Below the pieces are notes generated by a model that did no database searches, was not told the DNA's origin, and worked only from the letters and a program-made list of their open reading frames with translations. From Mixophyes australis (lineage: Eukaryota > Chordata > Amphibia > Anura > Limnodynastidae): a stretch of DNA of 64,000 nucleotides. Location: assembly GCA_036250195.1 (NCBI GenBank), contig JAVHZZ010000008.1:11255434-11319433 (forward strand), in the 5' to 3' direction. Within the stretch, counting starts at the first letter, position 1. Each line of letters begins with the position of its first letter. A program made the position numbers and the translations under genes. Shown here piece by piece: positions 21,757 through 33,554 of the stretch.

Positions 21757-23716
21757 ATATTAATAAAACTGCAGCCTATCAAATCCACTTTAAGATGATC
21801 TTAAAGTGTGTGTTTTGTCATGTGTTATGTGTATATATTAGAACATCACTCTCTACGTAATACCTCCTTTTCTGGACACAGAGTATAATTAAAATACCAA
21901 TAAGTAAAAGACCTGATCATCCATCATCTAAACTAGGCGCACATCCGAAGCCGAACATGAACTGACAATAAAATTGTCAAACTGTAAGTTCCAGTCTCTG
22001 TAGATTACTAAAAGTATTTTAACTTGAGCTGGAATTTTAACTGAAAATGATCATTATGGAAGTTTATGAGGCTGTTTCGCAAATGAAGCATAAGTATGTA
22101 TCTCTTTTAAAATGTGTTTTACACTCTGTAGCAATAATAGAGATTCCCTCAGCTGTCGCTCTGCAGGAAAACGGATAATGGGAACCATTTGAATGATAAA
22201 AGTCAAATTTGCAATAACTACTGCCAAACACCATACACTAACTATAACTGATTGTTGAGGTGGCAAAGCCTTTAAAATATACCTTGATGCATGTTTGCCA
22301 CCAAAATAAAATTACTGGGTTACACATAGATTTTTTGGGAGGAAACAAAATGAATGAATTATTACTTGCATTTAATGATCGCTCACCTTTCTTTGCATAT
22401 CGTTAATTGGAAAGTTACATATGAATATCAGAACATTGCTGTAATTTAACAAGCCCATGAGCAAGAAATAGCTGGCAATGTTTTGGCCTTTGGGGCAAAC
22501 ACTAGTTAGTGGCCTGTGCGGCAGTATTTCCCCCATTTATGTGGAAGAATACGTTGTTACCCACCCATAATGCAATGAACGTGTCCTCACATGGGTCTAT
22601 CCTATCTACTGCTGAAGTCTTGCATGGAAATCCCCTTGTGTGAGCCAGTTAGTCTAACTAAAGCTCTGCTTTGGATCTATAGTGACATTTGCACATAAGA
22701 GGGAAACCTTGCCCTATCTATCCAAGCCATTGACTGTTAAAAGAGTTAACTTTTAGATTGTCTTGGTTCAAAGGAATGTCGATGAAACTAAACAGTTTCT
22801 GCTTATAACTAAAACATACTTCGCTGGTATAGCTTAAAACTGTATTCTGTTACTTACTGAATCCAAGGTCTTATGACATGTATAGATAAGGGACCTGCTT
22901 ATTAGCGAAATTTCTAGAAATACATTAAAATATCATTATACCCACATCTAATGTATTTTCTCTAGACTGTTTAGCTTTGAGATATGTACTTTTATATTCG
23001 TTGGCATAATGCCATATATTATACGCTTGCGCGATCGTGATATATCTTTGTAATCTAAACGTCTTAAACTGGTGTCTTTGTTCTACTAAATCACAGTTAT
23101 TGCAAATACCAGACCTGTGTGTTTTTCACTTACTCTCCGGCCGGTCCTATTAATCTGATAGACCTTATCTGATCACTGATTACTCAAGAAATAAAATTGA
23201 CCCAGTGCACTATTGGCTTCCTATCCTGCCTGCCAGTCACCCCCCCTGCCTATGATAAATACATAAAAGTATACTTTTATGTTTAAATTCCCTGGCCATG
23301 CAGGGCTTCAGTCAGAAGCCCTGCTGGAGATGTATAGTTGTTCCCCTAATAGGCTGCCAAACCGTCTGCTTATCAGATTGCCTTAAGTATAAACGAGTTT
23401 ATGAAAATATTTAAAAATAAATATATCCTTCAATAGAATTCTATTCGGCAGCTCCATATTATGAATCTGAGTTAGGATACATATGAGGTTCAATAGTGCT
23501 TTATTTGCACCTCTTTTCTCAATTGGATATATAGTATTAGTGTCTTATTATTAGACTTCCATATTTGGGAGAGGAGTTATTCTTATGTGGTAATTATAAA
23601 GATATTGCTTATATTGATAATTGATGTTTGATAATATATTTATATGGATTCATTAAAAAATTTAAATAAATTAAATCGCAAAGTAACACACATGATGACA
23701 ATTTAATTAGAGGCCA
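21757..23716. other. Unassigned AT-rich sequence with one hairpin
   Basis: No gene or element was recognised. A perfect 10-bp hairpin (GCAGGGCTTC, loop AGTCA, GAAGCCCTGC) lies at 23,300-23,324. Confidence 0.5.
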
Positions 23717-24539
23717 GGGGCTAGATTTACTAAGAATCGAGTTTGGTGGCGTTTTGAAACCGCCACCCATCGCTGGCGGTTTAGTGGTCCAAACTGCCGT
23801 ATTTACTATAGAGGCTTCAATTTAAAATGACTGGCGATGTATGGCGGATTGAAAAAACTAAACGACAAAACCGCCATTCAAAAGACAGAACAGGACAGTT
23901 TTAATACCTGCTTCGGAATGGCTGGATAACTTAAACAGGCTGTTTGAACTATTTTGCCATTCAGAACATAAGAGAAGCACCATTGACATTTAAATTAGGT
24001 TGGCAATCATTATTTATTGATTAAGGGGCAAAATTAATTAAATAATTACTTATGAGGGGAAAAAAAATCATTATATTAAGGGGATAAAATTATTTTATTA
24101 TTATATTATTCGGACAATATGTAATGACAAATTGTACAATATAAATAATTATATCCACCATTAACAATCAGTTAATAATATTATATATTCACATTTCCCA
24201 CATAATATAATGCTATAATAGTGTCCCTTTAAAAAAAAAAAAAAATCCCCCATAAGTTAATATTACATTCATTTTGTCCCTTTATCAATAAATAATGGTT
24301 TTACAAATATTTTAAATGTCAATGGTGCTTTATCTTATGTTCTGATTGTTCTGACTGTTTGTATGTTCATCATTGTTAAAATCGGGATGGCGGTTTGTAA
24401 AGTGGTGGTTTTGAAAAATATCATTTCTGGCCATTTTGACGGCGGTTTTGGGTTTAGTAAATCCGACGGTTTTGAAACCGCCGGAAAAAAAGCCGAAAAG
24501 CGCGGTTTGATGAAACCGCCCTTTAGTAAATCTAGCCCC
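23717..24539. mobile_element. 823-bp giant foldback element with GGGGCTAGATTTACTAA ends
   Basis: The terminal repeats GGGGCTAGATTTACTAA and TTTAGTAAATCTAGCCCC are shared with the short MITEs at 37,111 and 41,252. The rest is also inverted: AACATAAGAGAAGCACCATT (near 23,967) pairs with AATGGTGCTTTATCTTATGTT (near 24,321), and ATTATTTATTGATTAAGGG pairs with a CCCTTTATCAATAAATAAT block. Multiple GGCGGTTT/AAACCGCC motifs flank the termini. No transposase frame is present. A small overlapping frame pair (24,335-24,608, both strands) is a by-product of the GC-rich right arm. Confidence 0.8.
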
Positions 24540-26270
24540 AGGTCTTTAAAAAGACACTGCTGGATGGAAAATGGATGCACTATTGCTTCTTTCAAATTAA
24601 TTAATTAAATGTATTGTTTTCATTTATTCCTGAGATTAAGGATAATGTTGAAGGCTAGAGGGCTCTTGGATTGTATCAGGTCACCCATCCGTGCTCTAAA
24701 CTGTCCTGACTTTGCTATCTTCTTGTGTCTTTTGGTCTCAGCCCGTCAATAATACTCACTAAAAAAGTGGTTTCATTCAATCTAGGTCAAACTCTGATAA
24801 CCAGAAGTATATGCAGGGGGAGTATCACACATAGACACAGTGTGAAAGAAAAGATAAATCTAAAATTCAGTTACTATAATATTTTATTCAGTTTGTGGAA
24901 GTGAACAGGGTACAGCCAGGATTTAGGATAAGTACAGAGCTTATGGTAGTGGCGGTCGGCACAGGACAGAGCTGATAATGCAGGTATGGTTGATCAATAA
25001 TATTATAGAATAATTCCATTTCTGGTGCTTCAACCTTCTGAGCAAGTTCAAAATTCGATCAAACAAGTTATAGTTCGATGGCCTATCCATCTATCACGTT
25101 AGAATCGATCTAACGTGATAGATACATTGAACACGTTAAACACTCAGTGAACATGCTACGTTTACAACTAATGTTCTTGACGGATGTCGCACAGGATCAT
25201 AATAAACTCGGACCTGCTTGAACACGCTCCAACAGTGGTTGAAATTTTGAAACTTGCAAAAGTTTGAGAATCTCGTTTGAGATTTTGAAACTTTTAAGCA
25301 GATTTGCTGAACATAAAGAACTGCTTTTCTCTAAATTCCATCTTTTGGAAAGAAACGCTTATACACTAAACTTCAAATTTAGGTGCAGCCTGGGAACTCA
25401 TCAGTACCCGAGTTGTACCCAGACAAGCACCCTTGGGTTGCTTGTTTGTTCTGCTAACAAAATGTTGGGAGAGCAAGAAGGAAAACATGGCTCTAATCAT
25501 ATGATCATTATGCCAAATATAGCTTTGCCTCCATGTAAATCTGTCCTGTTGACTCGCTGGGCTCCTCAATGGGATTAATATTCGTGACACATACACACAG
25601 ACGCGCGGTCAAACAGTTATATTGAAAATGACATTTCAAACATTTAGCCGCCGTCTGAAAATGTAATCACTGTTTATCTTTTACAATTACCAGCAGCATT
25701 CCTCAGCTTGTGATCGTGTCTACGTACATTACCTGTGCTGGGATTACTGGAATAGGGAGATTTACAGGGTAACGCAGGCGGAATTGTATGTTTTATGGGA
25801 ACAAATAAACAAAGGCGAAGGAAATGCTCAGCCTGGTATTTAGATAAGCCAGTGGGCTTTACTCTACAGACGAGATACTACATCTCCCTTCATTATTAAC
25901 AGACTCATTTGGGGGCAAACTGTTGTCCTTATTCTTGATAACAATATAACACTGTGGATTGTGGTAGTAATCAGTTATTATGGGTATAAATATATTTTTT
26001 TAACGTATCTAACAAATGTGCTGTGATTTATCAACACTACATAAAACCACATAGGGCCTGGCGTACCTCAGTTTGTTTGTTTTTGTGTAAAATACACATT
26101 TACGAACATGTGCACTAAAAATGCATACATATACGGCTGTATGCAGATTCCTGCATCTCCCAATAAGGGTTTGTAGCCCAAATTACAGACAGAGTTGCTT
26201 AATGGGGATCCGCAGTGGGGGGCACGTGCCCCCTGATGCCTACAATTGGAGACAGATTTTTGACTTGTTT
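24540..26270. other. Unassigned sequence with one perfect hairpin
   Basis: No gene was identified. A perfect 14-bp inverted repeat TCTATCACGTTAGA, loop ATCGA, TCTAACGTGATAGA lies at 25,090-25,122. A 104-residue frame at 25,264-25,578 has no domain signature. Confidence 0.5.
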
Positions 26271-26781
26271 AAATGATGCTAAGAGAGGAGTTGGGTATTC
26301 AGCTGACTGTCTGCAGGGCAAGGGTGCAGACAGGGTTACATATATGTACAGCAGTGCACCTAGCTTCAAGATATACAAGTGGAGGACATATGTGTGACAA
26401 CATAATAGTATAAAGTGTGATTTAGCATATTTTGAAGTGGTCGAGATTTATTATTCCACAGATAACAGCAGCTGACAGGGTGTGTCTGCAGTGAGACTAA
26501 TCAAGCAGAGCACCTGCAGAGATCTCCTTTATAAAGACCAGGTGGGAGTGTCACCTGTCCATCAAGTTAGGGCTGGGGAGGAGTGTAATGTATTTAAGCC
26601 TGAGATGTTCATTATGCAGTGTGACCGTTGGCAACACACATTGACAGGGGGGTTGGTCTCTGTTAATTTAGCATTAGGGTCCCAAGAAAGTGTGTTTAGC
26701 TTTGAGTTAGGAGCTACTTTGTCATCCTGACAATAAAAGCAAAGTAGAAGCCAGAAGTCTATTTCTATGCGGGACCCTGAC
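26271..26781 (+). mobile_element. LTR of a retroelement with preceding internal 3' end
   Basis: From about 26,391 (TGTGTGACA) the stretch has a TATA-like GTATTTAAGCCTGAG (about 26,590), then AATAAA in GACAATAAAAGC (about 26,733), and ends near CCCTGACA at 26,781. The 120 bp before it are homologous to 19,664-19,757 and may be the 3' end of the internal region. No internal genes or target duplication were recognised. Confidence 0.5.
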
Positions 26782-28426
26782 AGCCACATAATGTGGGGAC
26801 AGACATGTGCAGGGATAGATGAAAGACAAGGGGAGGAAAATAAAGGATATGCATAGCACATACAATAATGTATCTGATGTCTGGGGAGGTGCACACCAAT
26901 TATGGGTCAACACCCTATAGACTAGGTCCAGCCCTGAAAAATATAGCCCACCCAGACCAGAACCCCAGGTCTCAATACTCCCCCTTCCTAGTTAACAAAA
27001 CATCCAATTGTAAAAAAAACAAAACAAAGAAAATAAGTTTTAAAAAATACCTAAGGCAGCCCCAGGACGTGGCGGCCTACCGGGAGAACTTAGACTTAAC
27101 TTCCCTTTAACCAGAATACTTTATCCTACTAAAAAGGTTTATAAAGTGCTAAGTGCATCTCTTTGCAAAGAAAATGTAACTTTTAATACTGTACATGCTT
27201 GATTACCCAGACCTTATAATTAAAAATGATTAAATTGTAATAATGTTTTCTGACTTCCCTACGGAAATGTTTTAAAAAAGGACATTAAGTGGTCCCTGAA
27301 AAGTAAAAATTAAGACAGAATAAAGCTTCTACAGTAAGCCAATCATAGATTAAAACATCACTTATTCATCCATTTAAAGGCTTGGGGAATGCATTTTGTG
27401 TAGAACACTTTTCACTCTGTAATTCTTTTATTTGCTAGCTGTAGAAGAGCCTGAAATAAATTGGTAACACGGAGGCCCTGGTATTTTTATTCAGCATCCT
27501 CTTGTGGGCTACAGATGGTAATTTAGGACACAATAAGGACATTCTAGAGCATTTTCACAGTGTAAAGATTGAAGCAATGTACCTCAGAATTTGAGATACA
27601 ACAAGCACACATATTATAGTTTCTTAACCATAACTTTGCCAGAGATACAAAACACTGTGTTTCCCTATTTGATACATTGAGCAGGAGTGTAGCCAAAGAT
27701 ATCTGGACCACTGGGCAAATTCGGAGCCAGGGCCCCCTATGTATCCCACAGTAAAAAGGATTCAAGCTATCCTCAATATCCCCAATCTAATCATTAATAA
27801 TCGTTTCAGCTGTTACCTTTAACAGAGGAACAAGTAGAACATATTTGTATTCAAGTTACTTCTAACCTCACATCATCAAGTGTCCAAGGTTGGGTCTTAA
27901 GAACAAACCTTTACAAAATCCTGACTTATTTTCTATGTTGATTGTCATGTTGCTAAATGAAGGCGGTGGCCTTGTCCCTGGATTTACTGCCTATTTTCAG
28001 TATTGTCACTGTGTCAGATACTCCCAGGAGAGAACCTCCTGGCTGGGATAGCTATCGGAGACACAGGACACAACCAGTCAAGTTACTTTAGACCTGAGAT
28101 GATGGGTTGCTATTGACAAAGCTAATGTTGATGAGTTTGAAAGTGTCGAATCATGAGGGGCGAAGCCGAAGTTGACAAACAGGCAATCAAAACAAGGTTC
28201 TTGACGCACGAGCAGATAAAATACATTCCAACTTTGCTCATGTAAAAATTGGTAGGAGTGAGGGCCTTATACAGGTTGCATACATGTGAGATCTCTTAGC
28301 CCTAATTAACATGATCTTTAGCAAAGTGCTGATTGCAATAACTGAAAAAAAAATGTGCAGTTGTCAGTGTTGGCGTGCACTGCCGCCTGTCGCCTGTAGC
28401 TGGTACTGCGGTGGATCATCACAAAA
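26782..28426. other. Unassigned sequence
   Basis: No confident feature. It is possibly internal region of a decayed retroelement, given the LTR-like unit before it and the env-like remnant after it, but no gag or pol motif was found. Confidence 0.35.
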
Positions 28427-29000
28427 ATGAAGCAGTTGAGAGTGGTATTTGCCCTGTGTGCTCAGTGCAAATGTTAGAGCATGTATCCCTGGCTTGTCTC
28501 TATGTGATTGCAAAAGGCAAGTCAGTGAAAACTCCCCTGATTCTAGATATGCTTTTGGTGTTGTTCATGATTATAACTACCTTACATACTTCACAATCCC
28601 AGGCTGGGAATGGGGGTATATTATCATTTCAACACCGACACAGATGTAGAGTGCTATTGGCAACATTACAACATTACCCATCATATCACAACATAAGTTT
28701 CCCTGATTCTTAGAGTCAGGGAACATTAGCAGGACCACCATTTATCTCGTTTACTTTCTACTAGCAATTTTCATCAGGGTATTGTTCATGTCCAAGATAG
28801 CTTTTTGGACACTATGATTCAACATGCCAGAAACTATAACCAGACAAAATGTTGGATTTGTGCTATTGGGAGGCATGAATGTGTTCCCTGGGCCAGTCAC
28901 TCCACAGGTTTCATATAATAGCTACTTCATTCTTTTACAATTACAGACTTTGCAGCTCATTCTCAAAAGAACACAACTTGTAGGACATGGCAACAGTGAC
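28427..29000 (+). pseudogene. Decayed retroviral envelope-like remnant
   Basis: A frame opening at an ATG (28,427) with a hydrophobic, signal-like start is broken by many stops. About 390-430 bp further on (about 28,815-28,880) an uninterrupted stretch contains an N-x-T glycosylation site directly before a C-W-I-C motif, followed by a second Cys. A CWxC motif preceded by an N-glycosylation site is typical of surface subunits of gamma- and epsilon-type retroviral envelopes. Stops lie before and after, so nothing functional is encoded. No transmembrane subunit, gag or pol was identified nearby. The assignment rests on one motif and its context. A 112-residue frame at 28,375-28,713 overlaps in another register and is not supported. 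Confidence 0.35.
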
Positions 29001-29015
29001 AAGTTCTAGCATGTA

Positions 29016-29460
29016 GACAAAAAGACCAAAGTAAGGTCCAAGTATATAGAGAGAAGGCACTCCGGTCCACTAACTGACAGTTTACAAATAAAATTTCCTA
29101 TAGAAGATCAACATTAATTTTCTCATTTCTTGGCAAAATATGTTTTTATTCCAGAGATCAATGTTGACGGCATATTAAAATCAATAAAGAGTGTATATAG
29201 AAAAAAAGGAAAAGTGAATTAAAAACCAGATCAGACCCTTCAGTGTATATCCACTGATATACACTGAAGAGAACTATCAATTAGTGGACTGGACTGCCTT
29301 CTCTCTATATACGTGGACCTTACTTTGGTCTTTTTGTCCATATGGTTAAATCTATATTGGAAGAGTAGCCCCTCAAGGATATAGTTGGTATAATATCTTG
29401 ACTTATTTTAAACAAGGTTAGTCCCATTCCTTGTGCGATAATCATCACTTTTCATGCATA
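29016..29460. mobile_element. 445-bp insertion with internal inverted repeat and 15-bp target duplication
   Basis: The 15-base sequence AAGTTCTAGCATGTA occurs at 29,001-29,015 and again at 29,461-29,475, directly flanking this segment. Inside, GACAAAAAGACCAAAGTAAG and the bases up to about 29,078 are the inverse of 29,277-29,337 (TTACTTTGGTCTTTTTGTC), with TATATAGAGAGAAGGC pairing with GCCTTCTCTCTATATA. A further short palindrome, TATATCCACTGATATA, lies between the arms. The inverted repeat is not terminal on the right, where about 120 bp extend beyond it. Long duplications point to target-primed insertion rather than a cut-and-paste transposase. Confidence 0.7.
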
Positions 29461-29475
29461 AAGTTCTAGCATGTA

Positions 29476-30124
29476 AAAGAAATATCAGATCAAAACCAAA
29501 GACTTTACTAATACAACATATATTCATTTGGTACCTTCTGCCATTGTTTATACTTGTTTTATAGAACCTTCTCTGTAGGAAATAGTCAGTAATAATTCTA
29601 TAGGTGCTTAGCTTAATCCGTCACTTTATAATAGAACAATACATATATAATGTTGATCTTGGCACATGGGGTAAGCACTTACAACAGGCATTATTTTTCT
29701 TGTAGATTAAAGAAATATTGGTGGTAGACGGATAAGCAAGCGGTTATTTGGAATACACTATGACAAGCCCTGCCCTCTGTAAGGATCACAAATGTTAAAG
29801 AGTCAATCTCACACTGTAATTGAGGTTTGTTTTACCTGAATACAATTTATGGTCAATAATGTAGGATTATATTTGCTTATTGCTTTTTTTTGTAATGTTA
29901 TTTAAATATGTTGCTCCATAAAATCATTCAACAAGATGTGTCGTTGGGCACTCCTGTCAGTCTTATTGAGGTGGGATAATTATTTCACAATAACTGGTGT
30001 TGTGTCCTAGTGGTAAGATATAACTATGACATATTAAATGTGAGGTAGCAGACACAACCTCTGAGTTTGCTTGGCTATGACACACAAAATTTTTGCATAT
30101 ACACAAACCTATTATTATGGTATA
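29476..30124. other. Unassigned sequence
   Basis: It is probably a continuation of the host sequence interrupted by the 445-bp insertion. If the env-like call at 28,427 is right, this could be its downstream part, but no diagnostic motif is visible. Confidence 0.35.
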
Positions 30125-30270
30125 TATTAATCAAACTTTTCTAAAATGGAAAACAGATTCTAGTTATTATTTCCAAGAGTGTACTAGATAAATAATAGCT
30201 AGAATCTGATTGGTTGCTACAGGTAACACTTCCACTTTTTCTCTATAGAAGGTTTGATAATTTTACCTAT
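30125..30270. mobile_element. Palindromic MITE, degraded
   Basis: The left end TTAATCAAACTTTTCTAAAA pairs with the right end AGAAGGTTTGATAATTTTAC, and the inner ACAGATTCTAGTTATTATTT pairs with AATAATAGCTAGAATCTGAT. Confidence 0.7.
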
Positions 30271-30774
30271 GTCTAGCATAGTCTCTCGGCTAGGCACAAT
30301 TAAGCAAAGAACATGTTTGAAGTTACAGACCTTTTAAAGATTTGCAAATTTAGTTTAAGCCTAGAAAGATCATCAATCATTAAAGTTTCTACGCTATGGA
30401 ACTTTATGGCAGAGTGCGTTCTAAACTTCCTCTGCAACTTATGCAATAAGTTTTTACCATTTCTCCATAAAAATAAACATTCGCTTGGCTTTATTTTTAT
30501 TTTTTTATAAATGTCCTGGTATCTGTCATTTTATTGCGCACACTGGCATCGCATGGGAACATCAGGAACACTCTTTACAGTGAGGAATCCGTGGGAACAA
30601 GGCAAGTGAGATTTCATTACTGAGTTAGGCTGATACAGGAATTGTAAACCCTCCAGCTAAAAGAGGAAGATAATGCTGTGCTGGAGAGAACAGTGCTCGG
30701 AGAGATGTGTGTTACGTCATTGTCAGTACTAACATGCTTTCACAGATTTTAAAAATAAAATAAAACACTATTAG

Positions 30775-31951
30775 GGGCCTATTTGCTATTCGTACATTCC
30801 CTGATTATTTATCAGCTGTCATCGCAATTTACTACTAAAGTCATGTCGGGACAGCGTTTCCGAAATTAGGCTGTCCTGGCGGTGACTTTTTTCTAAAGAC
30901 AATTCCAGGTTCTGACTGCGCATGCACAGTGGTCATTTACATTAGGAAGCTTGCCGGAAAGGGATCCAAAAGATCCCTCAACTGCAATGCTCTCTCCAGG
31001 AATGATTGGCCAACGCCACCTTGCGATGGCCACAACTATTGGAGTCTAGCTCCAGAAAGCTAAGCTTTTCGGACCTTGATAAATTTGCCAACTCCGCAGT
31101 CCCCATTGAGTATTATGAGGACTGCGGTTAATGCGGTAATTTGCCTAATCCAGGAGATATCTCCTATATCTTCTGTGTTAGGCTTTTGTTAATGGCCACT
31201 TTACTTAAAGATGCCTAAACCTGTTAGGCTGACGGTCTGATCACCAACCCACAGAACTAGATGGCGGAGGTCTTCACCTATAGCAGCCGCCTTTTCATTA
31301 GTGCCTGATGTGCTCACCGGTACTTAGATGCCCCCAGGACTTAGCTCCAAGTGTAGTGTGGGTTGGTAATGCAGGTCCATAGCGGTAGGCCAGGAGGCAG
31401 CAGATAGTCAGACAGTAGCCGAGGTCAAGGGTCACAGGCAAGCAGGGTAGTCAATAAACACAACAAAGGTCGGGGTCACAGGCAAGGTAGGAGAGTCCAA
31501 GGTACAGGCAGGGGTCATACACAGAAAATCAAACAGAGTATCCACAGGACAGTGTACAACAAACAGGAGGAGGTCAGCAAGACTGGGGCAGAAGTGCTAT
31601 AACCGGAAGGGAGGCTAAGCCCTCCCTGCCTTAAATACTAATGCTAGCCAATCAGGGCTTTGCCCTGTAATAACTCTCAGAGCCAGACTAATGGCACAAC
31701 ATTAATTAATCAGCCCACATGCTGTAACACAGCTCCCGGCTGTACTGAATGGCCGGAGCACTGTAGTAAAAACCTTGGTGGCCGGCCGTTGCCCTGGCAA
31801 CAGCCGTGGCCGAGAGACAGGCTGTGACGTCCCGGTCGTCATGGAGACGGCCGGGACGCCAGCGCTGGAGGGAAGTGAGTTGCGGCTCCTGACAAAACCA
31901 TATGGTAAACACTGTTTCCGCATGGTTTAGAACTTGATAAATCGGCCACTA
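30775..31951. mobile_element. Older DNA-transposon-like element interrupted by a solo LTR
   Basis: It begins GGGGCCTATTTGCTATTC and ends CTTGATAAATCGGCCACT, an imperfect inverted terminal pair. The LTR at 31,222-31,894 sits inside it. Interior landmarks include GGACTGCGG and its near-inverse ACTGCGGAG flanking ATTATGAGG. The ends are diverged and no target duplication was read. Confidence 0.45.
31222..31894 (-). mobile_element. Solo LTR (673 bp) with perfect 5-bp target duplication
   Basis: On the minus strand it begins TGTCAGGAGCCGCAACTC and ends CAGCCTAACA, the canonical TG...CA. Both flanks are AAACC (31,217-31,221 and 31,895-31,899). A TATA-like GTATTTAAGGCAGGGAGG lies mid-element, with CTGATTGGCTAG just upstream. 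It is G/C-rich in U3 (two CGGCC-containing blocks, one CGTCACAG). The 5-bp duplication and absence of internal sequence mark a recombined solo LTR, probably gypsy or retrovirus type. Frames at 31,702-31,923 minus are within U3 and not coding. Confidence 0.88.
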
Positions 31952-32286
31952 GGAGACTATAAAAATGTTGTCACTTTAATCTATGATTATTTATCTCCAC
32001 CTATTAATACCTTGGTGGGGTCCCTTCTTTGGAAAACATCCTATGATCTTTTCAACAGGTCCTTATGCTAAGATAAGAAGAGACTTCTGCTCTCCAGTTT
32101 GTATAAAAACCATTTAGTGTCAGATTGACGATTCATTTCCGGTTGGATGACTGTGCCGTTGACCAATCAGGAGCTTGCAGTCAATTTAAGTTTGGTGATC
32201 CCTCCTACATTATTCAGAGATCTTTACACAAGTTTACCAGTTTCCTATCTGATGATTGGCTCAGGGACACTGCTGAATAGAGCAAA
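31952..32286. other. Unassigned sequence
   Basis: Nothing recognised. Confidence 0.5.
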
Positions 32287-32550
32287 TTATTATTATTGTT
32301 AATATGTATTGCAGCACCAAATTGCACAGTACTTTCCAGAGAATATTGGACATCGACATCACTGGAGCTTACAATCTAAATTCCCTACCACTCAAACACA
32401 CTCTAGGGTCTACCTTCAAGAAAAGCAATCAATTACCAATATGTTTTTGGACTGTGGGAGGAAACCCATGCCGATGGGGCGCTGGTCAGAATCGAACCTG
32501 TTGCCCCAATGCCGTTAGACAGCAATGCTAACCACTGCGCCAAATGGTGG
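32287..32550 (-). mobile_element. V-SINE-like SINE, old diverged copy
   Basis: On the minus strand it runs from a tRNA-like head (TGGCGCAGTGGTTAGCATTG, then GGTTCGATTC) through the conserved V-type centre (TGTGGGAGGAAACCC on the plus strand) to a tail with TATTAACAATAATAATAA. It is the most diverged of the SINE copies here and lacks part of the CCGGAGCACCCGGAGG block. Confidence 0.75.
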
Positions 32551-33221
32551 GAATCCAATGCATGGAAGAGTGAGCAGAGTTATAAAAACAAACATATGAA
32601 TGTGGGAAACACCATTAATATAGACCAAGGTCTGTGTATTAATCAGTCAAATAAAGCTAAACAAATCTGTCCTTCATGCTATCAGATCAATATCTATTAA
32701 ACTCTTACCTATTAACACTAACTCTAACTCAGATCAATCTCTGTACCTCTAACCTATTAATCTCTAACAAGAACCTCTTGTGTACTGTCTTAGCCGTTCG
32801 TACTAATATGCAAATGAAGTTGTACAGGTTCAACAGGGTTAAATGATCTAAACATAAGTAATTACTGCATGGTTATTTTAGTATATACATATATTTATAT
32901 TCAAAATAATGTTGCCCGATCCTAAAGCTTAATGGGTGGCGCAATCTAGGGATTAGATGAAAAATCTTACAACACTTAACTACTTAAATATAATGGGAAT
33001 AATATGTCCTTTGCTGTAAGGACATTAAAAGTCTTGGAGGAGATCTTTATTACAGGTCATGGAACTCCAAGATGACTTCTAATATCTGTTTATTTTTTAC
33101 AGTAGCACACAAGTCCCAGTTTGAAACAAAAGCAGTTGTTTTTTTATTGGTGTATCCTGATATCTAGATGTGTTATTTAGGAAACAATGAAATGTGGATC
33201 CACCCTGCTTCTTTCATAATC
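32551..33221. other. Unassigned AT-rich sequence
   Basis: No gene or element ends were recognised. Confidence 0.5.
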
Positions 33222-33554
33222 TTCATCATCATCATCATCTATTTATTTATATATAATTCCGCAGCGCTGTACAGAGAACTCACTCACATCAGTCCCTGCC
33301 CCATTGGGGCTTACAGTCTAAATCCTCTAACATACACACACCAACCAAGAGAGACTAAGGGCAATTTAATAGCAGCCAATTAACCTACTAGTATGTTTTT
33401 GGAGTGTGGGAGGAAACCGGAGCCCCCGGAGGAAACCCACGCAAAAACGGGGAGAACATGCAAACTCTACACAGATAAGGCCATGGTCGGGAATCGAACT
33501 CGTGACCCCAGCGCTGTGAGGCAGAAGTACTAACCACTAAGCCACTGTGCTCCC
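33222..33554 (-). mobile_element. V-SINE-like SINE, near full length
   Basis: In minus orientation: tRNA-like head with A box (GGCTTAGTGGTTAG) and B box (GAGTTCGATTCC), the conserved GTGGGTTTCCTCC / CTCCCACACTCC centre, and a 3' domain ending GCGCTGCGGAATTATATAT plus (ATG)n. Plus-strand frames at 33,168-33,383 lie in it and are not genes. Confidence 0.85.

Noticed and set aside
31702..31923. Two overlapping minus-strand frames with Arg/Pro-rich composition as a small gene.
   Set aside because: They lie in the GC-rich U3 of the solo LTR and cross its boundary.
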